Shown here: positions 41,088 to 50,450 of the stretch, piece after piece
How positions within the stretch are numbered: position 1 is the stretch's first letter
Layout of the letters: every line of letters begins with the position of its first letter
Notes under the pieces: generated by a model
Database searches by the model: none
Told to the model about the DNA's origin: nothing
Seen by the model: the letters and a program-made list of their open reading frames with translations, nothing else
Translations under genes and position numbers: made by a program
Assembly (NCBI GenBank): GCA_022773425.1
Contig: JALFBM010000011.1
Span: forward strand, 1-64,000
From: Selenomonadaceae bacterium
Lineage (GTDB): Bacteria; Bacillota; Negativicutes; Selenomonadales; Selenomonadaceae
Length of the DNA stretch: 64,000 nucleotides
Direction of reading: 5' to 3'

Positions 41088-42218
41088 ATGAAAACAAAAC
41101 ATTGGATTGGACGGTTTAGCCTATCGGTTCTGATCAGCTTTTTAGCAGCGGGTTCTCCCGCTGTTTTTGCTAACGGCGCCTGGATCGATACGGCAGAGTA
41201 TACAACGTCGAGCGAGGACCGAGCGGCGCTGGTGCGGGGGGCAGAGAAGGCGATGGCAAAGCCGATTCCAAGGCTCACGGACAAGAAGCAGGCGGCGCCG
41301 TCCGGGGATAAGCGGGACTATGTCAGCCTCGCGATTTACTGGTGGCCGGATCCGGAACATCCGGATGGGGCGTATGTGCGCCATGATGGGAAGATCAACC
41401 CGGAGAAAGAGGATACTTCGCGTTACGACGCGCCGCGCCTGCAGCAGATGACGAAGCTCGTGCGGGCGCTGGCTCGCGGCTGGGCCGTCAGCGGTGATGT
41501 GCGCTATGCAAAACGCGCGGCCGAGATCCTGCGCGTATGGTTCGTCGACCCGAGGACGCGCATGAACCCGAACCTGCGCTACGCGCAGACGATCCCGGGA
41601 CGCGAGAAGGGGAACCATAACGGCATCATCGACACGGTGTCTCTGATCGACGTCGTGGACAGCCTGTATCTGCTGGAACCGTCGGGGGCGTTCCCCGCGG
41701 CGGAGCGGAAAGCGGTGAAGGCGTGGTTCTCCGCGTATCTGGACTGGCTGAGGACGAGCGATCTCGGCAGGCAGGAGGCTGCGGCAAAAAACAATCACGG
41801 GGTTTGGTACGACGCACAGACTGCCGTCTACGCGCATTACGTCGGCCGGGATGACCTCGCACGGCAGATCGTCGCGGCCGTCCCGGAGAGGCGGATGGAG
41901 AAGCAGCTGGCGGCAGACGGCACCCTGCCGCTCGAGCTCGCGCGGACGCGTCCGATGAACTACAGCATGTATGTGCTGCGCGCGTATCTGACGCTTGCGC
42001 GCGTCGGCGATGCGCTCGGCATCGACCTCTATGACGCGCGGACGAAAAATGGCGCGGACCTCACGATGGCATGCGAAGCCATACTCCCCTATGTCAGCGG
42101 GGAGAAAACCTACGAGAAGCCTGACATCACCCCGTTTCACGTGAAACAATTCTTTGCGGCCATCCATCTCGCACAGGATACCCACCCGGGATTCTTGGCT
42201 GGCATCACGCTCCCGTAA
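41088..42218 (+). CDS. Alginate lyase family protein (secreted)
   Basis: Signal peptide; YVSLAIYWWPDPEHPDGAYVRHDGKINPE; NNHGVWYDAQ. Confidence 0.88.
   Translation: MKTKHWIGRFSLSVLISFLAAGSPAVFANGAWIDTAEYTTSSEDRAALVRGAEKAMAKPIPRLTDKKQAAPSGDKRDYVSLAIYWWPDPEHPDGAYVRHDGKINPEKEDTSRYDAPRLQQMTKLVRALARGWAVSGDVRYAKRAAEILRVWFVDPRTRMNPNLRYAQTIPGREKGNHNGIIDTVSLIDVVDSLYLLEPSGAFPAAERKAVKAWFSAYLDWLRTSDLGRQEAAAKNNHGVWYDAQTAVYAHYVGRDDLARQIVAAVPERRMEKQLAADGTLPLELARTRPMNYSMYVLRAYLTLARVGDALGIDLYDARTKNGADLTMACEAILPYVSGEKTYEKPDITPFHVKQFFAAIHLAQDTHPGFLAGITLP
42133..42148. other. parS: parS site within a CDS (CGTTTCACGTGAAACA, 15/16)
   Basis: Match to parS consensus, encodes FHVKQ in the alginate lyase family CDS. 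Confidence 0.8.
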
Positions 42219-42331
42219 CCCCTCCACCAATACTTGATTCTTTCAAACACATTTTTGCCGTCTTTTACGGGTAAAAAAGACCGGCCGCGGAATTCCCGCG
42301 GCCGGTCTTTGCTTTGACTCGGTCTTTGTGC

Positions 42332-42694
42332 TTATTTTTTTACAAACGTGATATGCGCGCCTTCGGAGAGAACCGGGAGCGCCTTGCCCTTGACGATAAT
42401 CTGGCCGGGCATAGAGCCTTCCGCGTTGAATACAATGGTGCAATGGCCTTCCTCACGGATGTTGTGGTTTGCGTCGTCGCCAATCCACTCCACCGTGTAT
42501 TTCACGCCGCCCATCAGGAGTTTATCGCCCTTTTTGATGTCCTCCTTGAGCTCATCCGGCGTATGCTCGATAACCATTTCCGCCAAATTCGGGCGCACCC
42601 CCTCGTCGAGAAGGATGACGCTGTTATTGTTCTCAAGAAAATTTTTTGCGAGGTTCCCAATATTGGTGATGGCAACATCGTATTTCGCTTCCAT
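42332..42694 (-). CDS. PTS glucitol/sorbitol-family EIIA (orphan)
   Basis: YDVAITNIGNLAKNFLENNNSVILLDEGVRPNLAEMVIEHTPDELKEDIKKGDKLLMGG..NIREEGHCTIVFN..MPGQIIV; no EIIB/EIIC nearby. Confidence 0.82.
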   Translation of the reverse strand: MEAKYDVAITNIGNLAKNFLENNNSVILLDEGVRPNLAEMVIEHTPDELKEDIKKGDKLLMGGVKYTVEWIGDDANHNIREEGHCTIVFNAEGSMPGQIIVKGKALPVLSEGAHITFVKK

Positions 42695-42832
42695 GATGTT
42701 TTTCGCTCCTTTATTCCCAAATACTCCCGGCAGCATAGCCACAGCTATACCCATACGCCTTTCATTATACCACAAAAAAGGATAGAAACGCTAAGACAGT
42801 TGACCGATTTTCGGGAATTTTCGGCAAGTCGG

Positions 42833-44341
42833 TCACTTCTTTTTCTTGCTTTCCTCGAACGCCTGGAGGATCCGCCGCTTGGCGATCTTGCCGGTCGACG
42901 TGCGCGGCAGGCTGTCCATCTGGTGGAATTCGCGCGGGATTTTGTAGAGCGCGAGGTTGGCCTGCAGGAATTTCTTGAGCTCGCGGACGTTGACGGTCGC
43001 GCCCTCGTTGACCGTATAGAAGCAGGCGCCGGCCTGCCCGCGGATTTTGTCGTCGATGCCGATGACGGCGGCCTCGTAGATGCCCGGGAACTGATAGATG
43101 AGTTCCTCGACCTCGCGCGGGTAGATGTTTTCACCCATGCTGATGATCATGTCTTTGATGCGGTCGACGATGTAGAGGTAGCCGTCCTCGTCGACGCGCG
43201 CGACGTCGCCCGTATGGAACCAGCCGCCGCGCATCGCGTCGAATGTGACATCCGGGAGGTTCCAGTAGCCGAGCATGACGTTGCCGCCCTTGACGACGAG
43301 CTCGCCGGTCTCACCCTGCGGAACGGGCTCGCCGTTTGCGTCGATCAGCTTCCATTCCATATCGGGGACGAACGGGCCGCACGAGCCGACCTTCGGGCGC
43401 TCGGGCGGGTTCAGCGTGACGACCGGGCTCGTTTCCGACAGGCCGTAGCCCTCGCAGATATCCACGCCGAATTTTGCCATAAAGTCCTGCTCAATTTTGA
43501 GCGGGAGGGTCGTGCCGCCGCTGACGACAAGGCGCACGGTCTTCATATCTTCTTTCGATGCGAGCTTCGTGAGCAGGCTGCAGATGGACGGGACGATGTA
43601 GAGGTCCGTGACCTTTTCGTCGCGGATCGTGCGGATCGTCTCCTTCGGCGTGAACTGGTCGAGCACGACGACCGTCGCACCGACGAGCAGCGGATAGAGG
43701 ACGGAGCAGGTCCAGCCGAACGCGTGATACATCGGTAGCACGCAGAGCACGTTGTGCTTGGCCTCGCAATGCATGTAGCGGATCTGATACGCGTTGAACG
43801 TCAGGTTATGATGCGAGAGCACGGCGCCCTTCGGGTTGCCGGTCGTGCCGGACGTATAGATGATGCATGCCGGCTGCTGGTCGTCAAAGTCTGCGTCGAG
43901 TGCTGGAGCAGCGGGAACGCCGTTCTTTTTTTCACCGAGCGTGCGGATGTCGTACTGCGTGACCTTGAGCCCGCAGCGGAGCGCAGCCATCGCGTCGACG
44001 AGATTCAGCGGCTCGTAGGTCAGCAGCGTCTGAATGCCCGCATCCTTGATGATGTAGGCGATTTCGCGGTTGCTGAGCTGAAAGTTGATCGGCACGGCGA
44101 TGGCGCCGAGTGAGCAGATGCCCATATAGGAATAGATGAAGGCCGCGCTGTTCCGCGAGAAGATGCCGACGCGGTCTCCCCGGCGGACGCCGGCCGCGTA
44201 GAGGCGGTCGCGGCAGTTTGTTACCGCCTGCTGCAGCTCGGCGTAAGTCAGCCGCTTTTCGTGGTCGATGACGGCCATGCTGTCCGGTGCGCTCTGTGCG
44301 TTCCGTTTGATGAGTTCGTGTACAAACACGGTAAAAATCAC
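42833..44341 (-). CDS. AMP-dependent synthetase / long-chain acyl-CoA ligase
   Basis: IIYTSGTTGNPKGAVLSHHNL; GYGLSETSPVVTLNP; PRTSTGKIAKRRI. Confidence 0.93.
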   Translation of the reverse strand: MIFTVFVHELIKRNAQSAPDSMAVIDHEKRLTYAELQQAVTNCRDRLYAAGVRRGDRVGIFSRNSAAFIYSYMGICSLGAIAVPINFQLSNREIAYIIKDAGIQTLLTYEPLNLVDAMAALRCGLKVTQYDIRTLGEKKNGVPAAPALDADFDDQQPACIIYTSGTTGNPKGAVLSHHNLTFNAYQIRYMHCEAKHNVLCVLPMYHAFGWTCSVLYPLLVGATVVVLDQFTPKETIRTIRDEKVTDLYIVPSICSLLTKLASKEDMKTVRLVVSGGTTLPLKIEQDFMAKFGVDICEGYGLSETSPVVTLNPPERPKVGSCGPFVPDMEWKLIDANGEPVPQGETGELVVKGGNVMLGYWNLPDVTFDAMRGGWFHTGDVARVDEDGYLYIVDRIKDMIISMGENIYPREVEELIYQFPGIYEAAVIGIDDKIRGQAGACFYTVNEGATVNVRELKKFLQANLALYKIPREFHQMDSLPRTSTGKIAKRRILQAFEESKKKK

Positions 44342-44518
44342 CCTTTCAAATTTGTGAGTTTGGTTTTAAGACCTGGTACTATTTTACAAAAGAAACGTCC
44401 GACTGTCAAAAAGGCAGAGATTAGCTTTTTCTGCCGACTCTATTATAAACAATTCGTCGCCGGAAAGACAACTGAAAACCGGTTGGAAAAAAGAAATGTG
44501 GGAAATTGGAATTTCTAG

Positions 44519-44548
44519 TTGACAGATATAGCCGAGTTATGCTATAGT
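44519..44548 (+). promoter_or_regulatory. tRNA-Val promoter (TTGACA-18-TATAGT)
   Basis: Directly upstream of tRNA-Val. Confidence 0.7.
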
Positions 44549-44568
44549 AATATCTGTCGTTAAGACAT

Positions 44569-44645
44569 GGGGTTATAGCTCAGTTGGTTAGAGTGTCTCG
44601 TTGACATCGAGGAGGTCACAGATTCGAATTCTGTTAACCCCACCA
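44569..44645 (+). tRNA. tRNA-Val(GAC)
   Basis: Acceptor GGGGTTA/TAACCCC, anticodon loop TTGACAT, encoded CCA. Confidence 0.93.
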
Positions 44646-44689
44646 TTTAGAACGCACAGCTTCGTCTAACGGCGAGGCTTTTCTTTTAC

Positions 44690-44766
44690 GCTCGCCTAGC
44701 TCAGTTGGCTAGAGCATCTCCGTCACATGGAGGAGGTCAGGGGTTCGAATCCCTTGGCGAGCACCA
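44690..44766 (+). tRNA. tRNA-Val(CAC)
   Basis: Acceptor GCTCGCC/GGCGAGC, anticodon loop GTCACAT, encoded CCA. Confidence 0.92.
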
Positions 44767-44778
44767 TATGGAGGACAT

Positions 44779-44812
44779 AGCTCCGCAGAAGATTTTCTGC
44801 GGAGCTTTTTTG
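44779..44812 (+). terminator. Rho-independent terminator after tRNA-Val pair
   Basis: agctccgcagaagattttctgcggagctttttt. Confidence 0.85.
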
Positions 44813-45056
44813 TGTGTCTGCGCAAAATGTCTTGCGGGGGATAAGTTTTGGCAGATGCGGCTGCCAGGGAGCAATGCCTGCCAGCTTTCCTAGGGAGATG
44901 AGAGATACGACAAGGATAAGACTTATCCTTCAGGAAATCTGCGTCAAGCCTCCCTGTGCCGATGATCGGCAGCGGCAGGAATTGCTATCAAATACTTCTG
45001 GGTATGCCCGTTCTTCCCACATCACGGGATAAAATTTAATTTTTTTAAAAAAACTA

Positions 45057-45085
45057 TTGACATTCGCGTGGAAAAGAACTATGAT
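45057..45085 (+). promoter_or_regulatory. Promoter of Rpn gene (TTGACA-17-TATGAT)
   Basis: TTGACA 45057-45062, TATGAT 45080-45085. Confidence 0.65.
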
Positions 45086-45265
45086 TTACGCAGAAAAACA
45101 AGATAAATCTTGCACAAAGAATTAAGAACGTGTGTGCGTACACGATGAAACCGTACCATCATGCCGTAGACGAGATGGTAGGTTTATGTGTTTTTCGCTT
45201 GTCATCGAATCCGGACTTGGCGTATAATCATAGGTGAAGAGAGCGGTTCAGGAGGAGGCATGCCA

Positions 45266-46099
45266 ATGGACAGAGCGAATCGAACGGATGCGCTGAAAGC
45301 CTGGGAAGATCTGACCATCGCGGATAACTTTATCTTCCAAAAGGTCATGCGCAAGAAGCGCCTTTGCAAGCGGCTGATTGAAACGATTCTGAACATCAAG
45401 ATCCGCAAGATCACCTTCGCAGAAACGGAGAAGGATATCCATGTGCGCCGTGACAGCAAGAGTGTGCGGCTCGATGTCTATGTTGAGGATGAGCAGGGCA
45501 CCCTCTACGACATCGAGATGCAGACGACGGACTACGCCGATCCCGCGGAGCTCCCGAAGCGTACACGCTACTATCAGGCCATGATGGATATGGATGTGCT
45601 GAACAAGGGCGAATTCTATACGAAGCTGCGGAAGACGTACATCATCTTCATCTGCACCTTCGATCCCTTCGACCGAAGCCTCAGCCAGTATACCTTCCAC
45701 GAAACCTGCGCGGAGGATGCAACGTTGGCGATGGGCGACGAGACGACGAAGATCTTCCTGAACAGCAAGGGCCGGCGCGAGGGCATAAACCCAAACCTTG
45801 CCGCATTCCTCGACTACATCGAGGGCAAAGCGCCGAAAGGGAAATTCACAGAAACCATTGCCGATGCGGTAGAAGCAGCGAAAGAAAACAAGGACATGAA
45901 GGTGGAGTATATGACGTTTTTCATGGAGCTACGCCGCCGTGAAGAAAAAGGCCGCGAAGAAGGAATAGTAAAAGGCCGCGAAGAAGGCCGATGGACCACT
46001 CTCGCAGAGTTGGTTCGTGAGGGTATCCTTTCACTTCAGGAAGCTGCGAAGAAAGCCGGTATGTCAGAAGAGGCATTCCGGAAGCTCGCGGCGCTCTGA
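45266..46099 (+). CDS. Rpn family recombination-promoting nuclease/putative transposase (PD-(D/E)XK)
   Basis: DNFIFQKVMRKKRLCKRLIETILNIKIRKITFAETEKDIHVRRDSKSVRLDVYVEDEQGTLYDIEMQ. Confidence 0.9.
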   Translation: MDRANRTDALKAWEDLTIADNFIFQKVMRKKRLCKRLIETILNIKIRKITFAETEKDIHVRRDSKSVRLDVYVEDEQGTLYDIEMQTTDYADPAELPKRTRYYQAMMDMDVLNKGEFYTKLRKTYIIFICTFDPFDRSLSQYTFHETCAEDATLAMGDETTKIFLNSKGRREGINPNLAAFLDYIEGKAPKGKFTETIADAVEAAKENKDMKVEYMTFFMELRRREEKGREEGIVKGREEGRWTTLAELVREGILSLQEAAKKAGMSEEAFRKLAAL

Positions 46100-46118
46100 T
46101 CGGGCTGCCTTTGCTTGA

Positions 46119-46164
46119 TGCAAGAACCACCCTGCAGTTGCTGTGCTGCAGGGCGGTTCTTGCA
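46119..46164. terminator. Long inverted repeat after Rpn gene
   Basis: TGCAAGAACCaCCCTGCAG ttgctgtg CTGCAGGGcGGTTCTTGCA. Confidence 0.7.
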
Positions 46165-46165
46165 T

Positions 46166-46268
46166 CGCATTCTTCGACTACCTCGAGGGCAAATCTGCGG
46201 ATTTTTCTGACGAATTTTCGCCCTTTTTGCAGGATTCTGACGGGGAATGGCGAAAGGTAAGGGTGTAA
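46166..46268 (+). pseudogene. Remnant of a second Rpn-family gene (C-terminal fragment)
   Basis: AFFDYLEGKSADFSDEFSPFLQDSDGEWRKVRV* parallels AAFLDYIEGKAPKGKF in the intact gene. Confidence 0.5.
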
Positions 46269-46307
46269 ACGAAAGGAGTAGGAAACAAGGGAAAGGGCGT
46301 GGTTTGT

Positions 46308-47717
46308 ATGAGTAAAAATCAGAGAAGCGCGCTGATCGTGGTGTTGGTCGGCGCTATCCTATGGTTCCTGCCGGAACCGGCGGGGGTGACGCCGCTCGGC
46401 TGGCATCTGGCGGCAGTGTTCATCGCGACGGTTGTCGGGTTCATCCTGCACCCGTTGCCGATTGGTGCCGTCGCGTTCATTGCGATCACGTTTTCGGTGC
46501 TGACGGGGCTACTGAGTACCAAAGACGCGTTGGCCGGGTTCGGCAATTCGACGATCTGGCTGATCGTCTGCGCGTTCCTGTACTCGCGCGGCTTCATCAA
46601 GAGTGGGCTCGGACGGCGCATTGCGTTCGCGATCATTCGCGCCATCGGCAAGAGCGCGCTTTCGCTCGGCTATGCGATCGCCTTCAGTGAACTCATCATT
46701 TCTCCAGCGACGCCGTCGGCTACGGCGCGCGGCGGCGGCATCATGTATCCGATCGTGCAGAGCCTTGCAAAGGCGCTTGGCTCCGAGCCGGGGGAGACGG
46801 CGAAAAAGATCGGCACGTATCTCATACAGGTCGGGTATCATAGCGACGCGGTGACGTGCACGATGTTCGTGACATCGATGGCGGGCAACCCGCTCTGCGT
46901 GGCGCTGGCGGCTAAGGCGCTCGGCGTGGAGATCACGTGGATGGACTGGGCGCTTGCGGCGATCGTGCCGGGCCTGCTCGCGCTGCTCCTCGTGCCGTAC
47001 GTTATGCTAAAGCTCACAAAACCGGAGCTTGTGAGCATCCCGCATGCGAAGGAACTCGCGCAAAAAGAGCTCACGGAGATGGGCCCGATGTCGAAGGCGG
47101 AGAAATATCTGCTCGTCATCTTCCTCGGGTCGCTGCTGTTTTGGGCGACGTCTGGGCTCACGCATATCGGTGCGACGCCGGTCGCGATGACCGCGGTCTG
47201 CATCATGGTCATCGTGGATGTCATCAACTGGCAGGATGTCATCCGCGAGAAAGGCGCCTGGGACGCGATGTTCTGGATGGGCTCGCTGATGACGCTCGCG
47301 ACGGCTCTCTCGAAGTCCGGCATCATCAAATGGATGGCGGAATCGGCGGGCGCGGCCATCTCGTCGCTCGGCCTGAGCTGGGTGATCTCGGCCGTGATTC
47401 TGCTGCTCTTTTACACCTACATCCATTACTGCTTTGCGAGTGTCACGGCGCGCATCAGCGCGCTGTACGCAGCGTTCATCGCTGTGACGGTCGCGGTCGG
47501 CGCGCCGCCCCTGCTGACGGCCATCGTGTTCGGTATCTTCGCCGACGTGCCGATCTCGCTGACACACTACGGCAATGGCTGCGCGCCGATCTACTTTGGC
47601 GCCGACTACGTGTCGCAGGGCGAGTGGTGGAAAAACGGCTTCGTCATGACGACCATCACGACCGCCATTTACCTGACCATCGGTGCAGGCTGGTGGAAAC
47701 TCCTTGGCCTGTGGTAA
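46308..47717 (+). CDS. DASS-family (SLC13-like) anion:sodium/dicarboxylate transporter
   Basis: SATARGGGIMYPIVQSLAKALG; TYLIQVGYHSDAVTCTMFVTSMAGNPL; WINWQD-type helix. Confidence 0.88.
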   Translation: MSKNQRSALIVVLVGAILWFLPEPAGVTPLGWHLAAVFIATVVGFILHPLPIGAVAFIAITFSVLTGLLSTKDALAGFGNSTIWLIVCAFLYSRGFIKSGLGRRIAFAIIRAIGKSALSLGYAIAFSELIISPATPSATARGGGIMYPIVQSLAKALGSEPGETAKKIGTYLIQVGYHSDAVTCTMFVTSMAGNPLCVALAAKALGVEITWMDWALAAIVPGLLALLLVPYVMLKLTKPELVSIPHAKELAQKELTEMGPMSKAEKYLLVIFLGSLLFWATSGLTHIGATPVAMTAVCIMVIVDVINWQDVIREKGAWDAMFWMGSLMTLATALSKSGIIKWMAESAGAAISSLGLSWVISAVILLLFYTYIHYCFASVTARISALYAAFIAVTVAVGAPPLLTAIVFGIFADVPISLTHYGNGCAPIYFGADYVSQGEWWKNGFVMTTITTAIYLTIGAGWWKLLGLW

Positions 47718-47740
47718 AGAAATCGTAGATTCTCCAACCG

Positions 47741-47772
47741 AAAAGGACGGCTGCGCGGCAGCCGTCCTTTTG
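47741..47772. terminator. Terminator hairpin between convergent genes
   Basis: aaaaggacggctgcgcggcagccgtccttttg. Confidence 0.85.
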
Positions 47773-47791
47773 TTTTCGTGGATTTGGTTGT

Positions 47792-48952
47792 TTAGAGGGA
47801 TTGGACGGCGGCGCGGATCGCGTCTTCGTCTTTTTCGGTCATCTTGTTCGCGACGCGGATCATGGGGATGGCGATCTCGCAGCCGGCGATGCGGAGTTCC
47901 TGGTCGACCTGCTGGATGCTTTGCCCGCCCCAGCCGTAGGAGCCAAAGGCGAAGGCCTTGTGGTTCTTGGGTGCGAGGCCTTTGAGGTAGCAGAGGAAGC
48001 CGGCGATGGTCGGCATCATCTGGTTGTTGATGGTCGGGCTGCCGACGGCGAGGTACTTGCTCGTCAGGATATCGGCCACGATGTCGGACATCTCATTTTT
48101 CTTGATGTCGTAGTAGGAGACCGGCATGCCCTTGTCGCGGAACGCCTCGGTGATGGTCTTGGCCATGGATTCGGTCGTGCCCCACATGGAGTCAAACACG
48201 ACAACGGCCTTGTCCTCGAGTTCGAACGAGGACCATTTCTGATAGGCGGCGAGGATTTCCTGGACGTTTTTGCGCCAAATGATGCCGTGTCCGGTCGCGA
48301 TCATCTGGATGTCGAGCGGAGCGAGGGCCTTCATGGCTTTTTTGGCCTGCATGCCGTAGAGCATCAGAATGTTGGCGTAGTACTTCTTGGCCTCGTAGAA
48401 CAGCACGCCGCGGTCGACCTCGTCGTCAAAGCGCTGGCTCGTCGCGTAGTGCTGGCCGAACGCATCGTTCGAGAACAGGATTTTCGCCTCGGGGCAGTAG
48501 GTGACCATGGAGTCCGGCCAGTGCAGCATCGGCGTCGGCACGAACTGCAGGGTGTGCTTGCCGATTTTCAGAATGTCGCCGGCCTTGACCGGCTCGTAGC
48601 GCAGCATACCGTAGCGCGCCGTCAGGCCCTTGAGGCCCTGCGGAAAGCTCGTGTAGATGGTGGCCTTTGGGCAATGCTCCATCATGAAGGGCAGGGAGCC
48701 GGAGTGGTCCGGCTCGACGTGACTCGACACGATGACGTCGATGCTCGACGGATCGATGACGGACGAAATGCGCGCGAGGAGTTCCTCTTTGAACGGCTCC
48801 TTGACCGTGTCGATCAGCGTGATTTTGTCGTCGAGGATCAGATAGGCGTTGTAGGTCGAGCCGCGGCTCGTCGCGTAGCCGTGGAATGAACGCATGGACC
48901 AGTCGATGGCCCCGACCCAATAGATATTTTCTGCGATTTTTACTGCTTGCAT
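47792..48952 (-). CDS. FprA family A-type flavoprotein (flavodiiron protein)
   Basis: VSSHVEPDHSGSLPFMM diiron motif; flavodoxin domain VVVFDSMWGTTESMAKTI. Confidence 0.93.
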   Translation of the reverse strand: MQAVKIAENIYWVGAIDWSMRSFHGYATSRGSTYNAYLILDDKITLIDTVKEPFKEELLARISSVIDPSSIDVIVSSHVEPDHSGSLPFMMEHCPKATIYTSFPQGLKGLTARYGMLRYEPVKAGDILKIGKHTLQFVPTPMLHWPDSMVTYCPEAKILFSNDAFGQHYATSQRFDDEVDRGVLFYEAKKYYANILMLYGMQAKKAMKALAPLDIQMIATGHGIIWRKNVQEILAAYQKWSSFELEDKAVVVFDSMWGTTESMAKTITEAFRDKGMPVSYYDIKKNEMSDIVADILTSKYLAVGSPTINNQMMPTIAGFLCYLKGLAPKNHKAFAFGSYGWGGQSIQQVDQELRIAGCEIAIPMIRVANKMTEKDEDAIRAAVQSL

Positions 48953-49184
48953 AGCTTACCTTCCCTTCGTGAATCGGACATGGGAACTGTGCATATCTCA
49001 TGCTTCCTCTATCTTACCATATTCCGCATTCGATGGAAAAGAGATTTTATGTTCTCTTTATATATTTTTGCCGAATATATGGTAGAATAAGAACAAACTA
49101 GCGTGGAAAATGGGAAAAAGACAGAGAATACGGTAAGTTTCGTTAATATTTCGTTGCATTTTGCAGGTTTTAAGGGGAATTTCA

Positions 49185-50450
49185 ATGCGTCATTCATTTC
49201 GTTCTATGAGCCGTCGGGAAAAGGGGATCGCGGGCGTGCTGGTGTTCGTGCTGCTCTGCGCGGCCATGTATCTGTATTTCGGTGCGCAGCAGGGCAAGAA
49301 GATCCGCGCGAAGAGCACAAAGCCGCTCGTCGAGGTCATGACGCTGACGCGGCAGGATATGCTGCGGCATGTGGATCTCTCGGGGCAGACAGTCGCGGAT
49401 GCGAATGTGCCGCTCGCGCCGAAGTACACGGGGCGGATCAAAGCGGTGTACGTGGACCTTGGCGACCACGTGACGGCAGGGCAGGTGCTGCTCGAGCAGG
49501 ATACGAGCGACCTCGATATCTCGATCCAGCAGAATCAGGCCGCGACAGGGGCGGCGAGCGCGGACGCGCGTGAGGAGGCCGCCTCGTATCACGCGAACTA
49601 TGTGAAGGCGCGCAACGACCTCGACCTCGAGGCGGACAAGTATCAGCGCAACCAGTACCTGTACTCGATCGGCGCGATCTCGCAGGATACGCTCGACTCG
49701 GTGAAGCGCGAATACCTCGCGTCGAAGGCCGCGTTCGATGTGCTCGCGGACCAGGCGGACGACGGGACGGCGGCGTCCGTGCAGTCGAAGGAGTACACGG
49801 CGGAGAAACAGCAGCGCGCGACGGAGGCACTTTTGCATCAGCGGTCGGATCTCTATCTGCGCGCGCCGCGCGACGGGGTGATCGGCTATCGGAACGCCGA
49901 GGCGGGCGCGATCGTGAACGCGGGGACGAAGGTGTTCTCGCTCGTCGACAACCGCCATATCAATGTGGACTGCCAGCTCGCGGAGGCGGATGCCGCGATC
50001 CTCGAGCCGGGCATGGCCGTGCAGGTGACGATCGACGCGCTCGGGCAGGATGTCGCCGGGCGCATCGTCTACGTGAGCCCGGCGATGGACGAGGATGCCA
50101 AGACCTATACCGTCCGCATCGAGCTCGAGGACACGGATCTTTCGATCAAGGCGGGTCTCTACGCGCATACGAGCATCGATATTCTGCAAAGGCCGGACAC
50201 GCTGTTTGTGCCGAAGGAGGCCGTGGTTTCGCGCAACGGGCATACAAAGGTCTACATTCTCAACCGCGAGGGCAAGGTCGAGGTGCGCGAGGTAAAAATC
50301 GGCCTGATGAACGATGAACATGAGGAGATCCTCGACGGGCTCGAGGAAGGGGATATCGTCATTCTTAGCAACCAGGACAAGCTAAAAGACGGTATGCAGG
50401 TCGACACGAAGGAACGTGAGACGGATCCGGAATCGGGGGATGAAGCATGA
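49185..50450 (+). CDS. RND efflux periplasmic adaptor (HlyD/AcrA type)
   Basis: VDLSGQTVADANVPLAPKYTGRIKAVYVDLGDHVTAGQVLLEQDTSDL; LYLRAPRDGVIG. Confidence 0.92.
   Translation: MRHSFRSMSRREKGIAGVLVFVLLCAAMYLYFGAQQGKKIRAKSTKPLVEVMTLTRQDMLRHVDLSGQTVADANVPLAPKYTGRIKAVYVDLGDHVTAGQVLLEQDTSDLDISIQQNQAATGAASADAREEAASYHANYVKARNDLDLEADKYQRNQYLYSIGAISQDTLDSVKREYLASKAAFDVLADQADDGTAASVQSKEYTAEKQQRATEALLHQRSDLYLRAPRDGVIGYRNAEAGAIVNAGTKVFSLVDNRHINVDCQLAEADAAILEPGMAVQVTIDALGQDVAGRIVYVSPAMDEDAKTYTVRIELEDTDLSIKAGLYAHTSIDILQRPDTLFVPKEAVVSRNGHTKVYILNREGKVEVREVKIGLMNDEHEEILDGLEEGDIVILSNQDKLKDGMQVDTKERETDPESGDEA

Noticed and set aside
45130-45190. Guanidine-II (mini-ykkC) or ribozyme in the Rpn leader
   Set aside because: ACGA-like strings occur but are not in properly paired tandem hairpin loops; only a simple stem remains.
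44569-46268. Integrative element inserted at tRNA-Val
   Set aside because: Only an Rpn gene and remnant follow; no integrase, no repeated tRNA 3' end seen as an att site.
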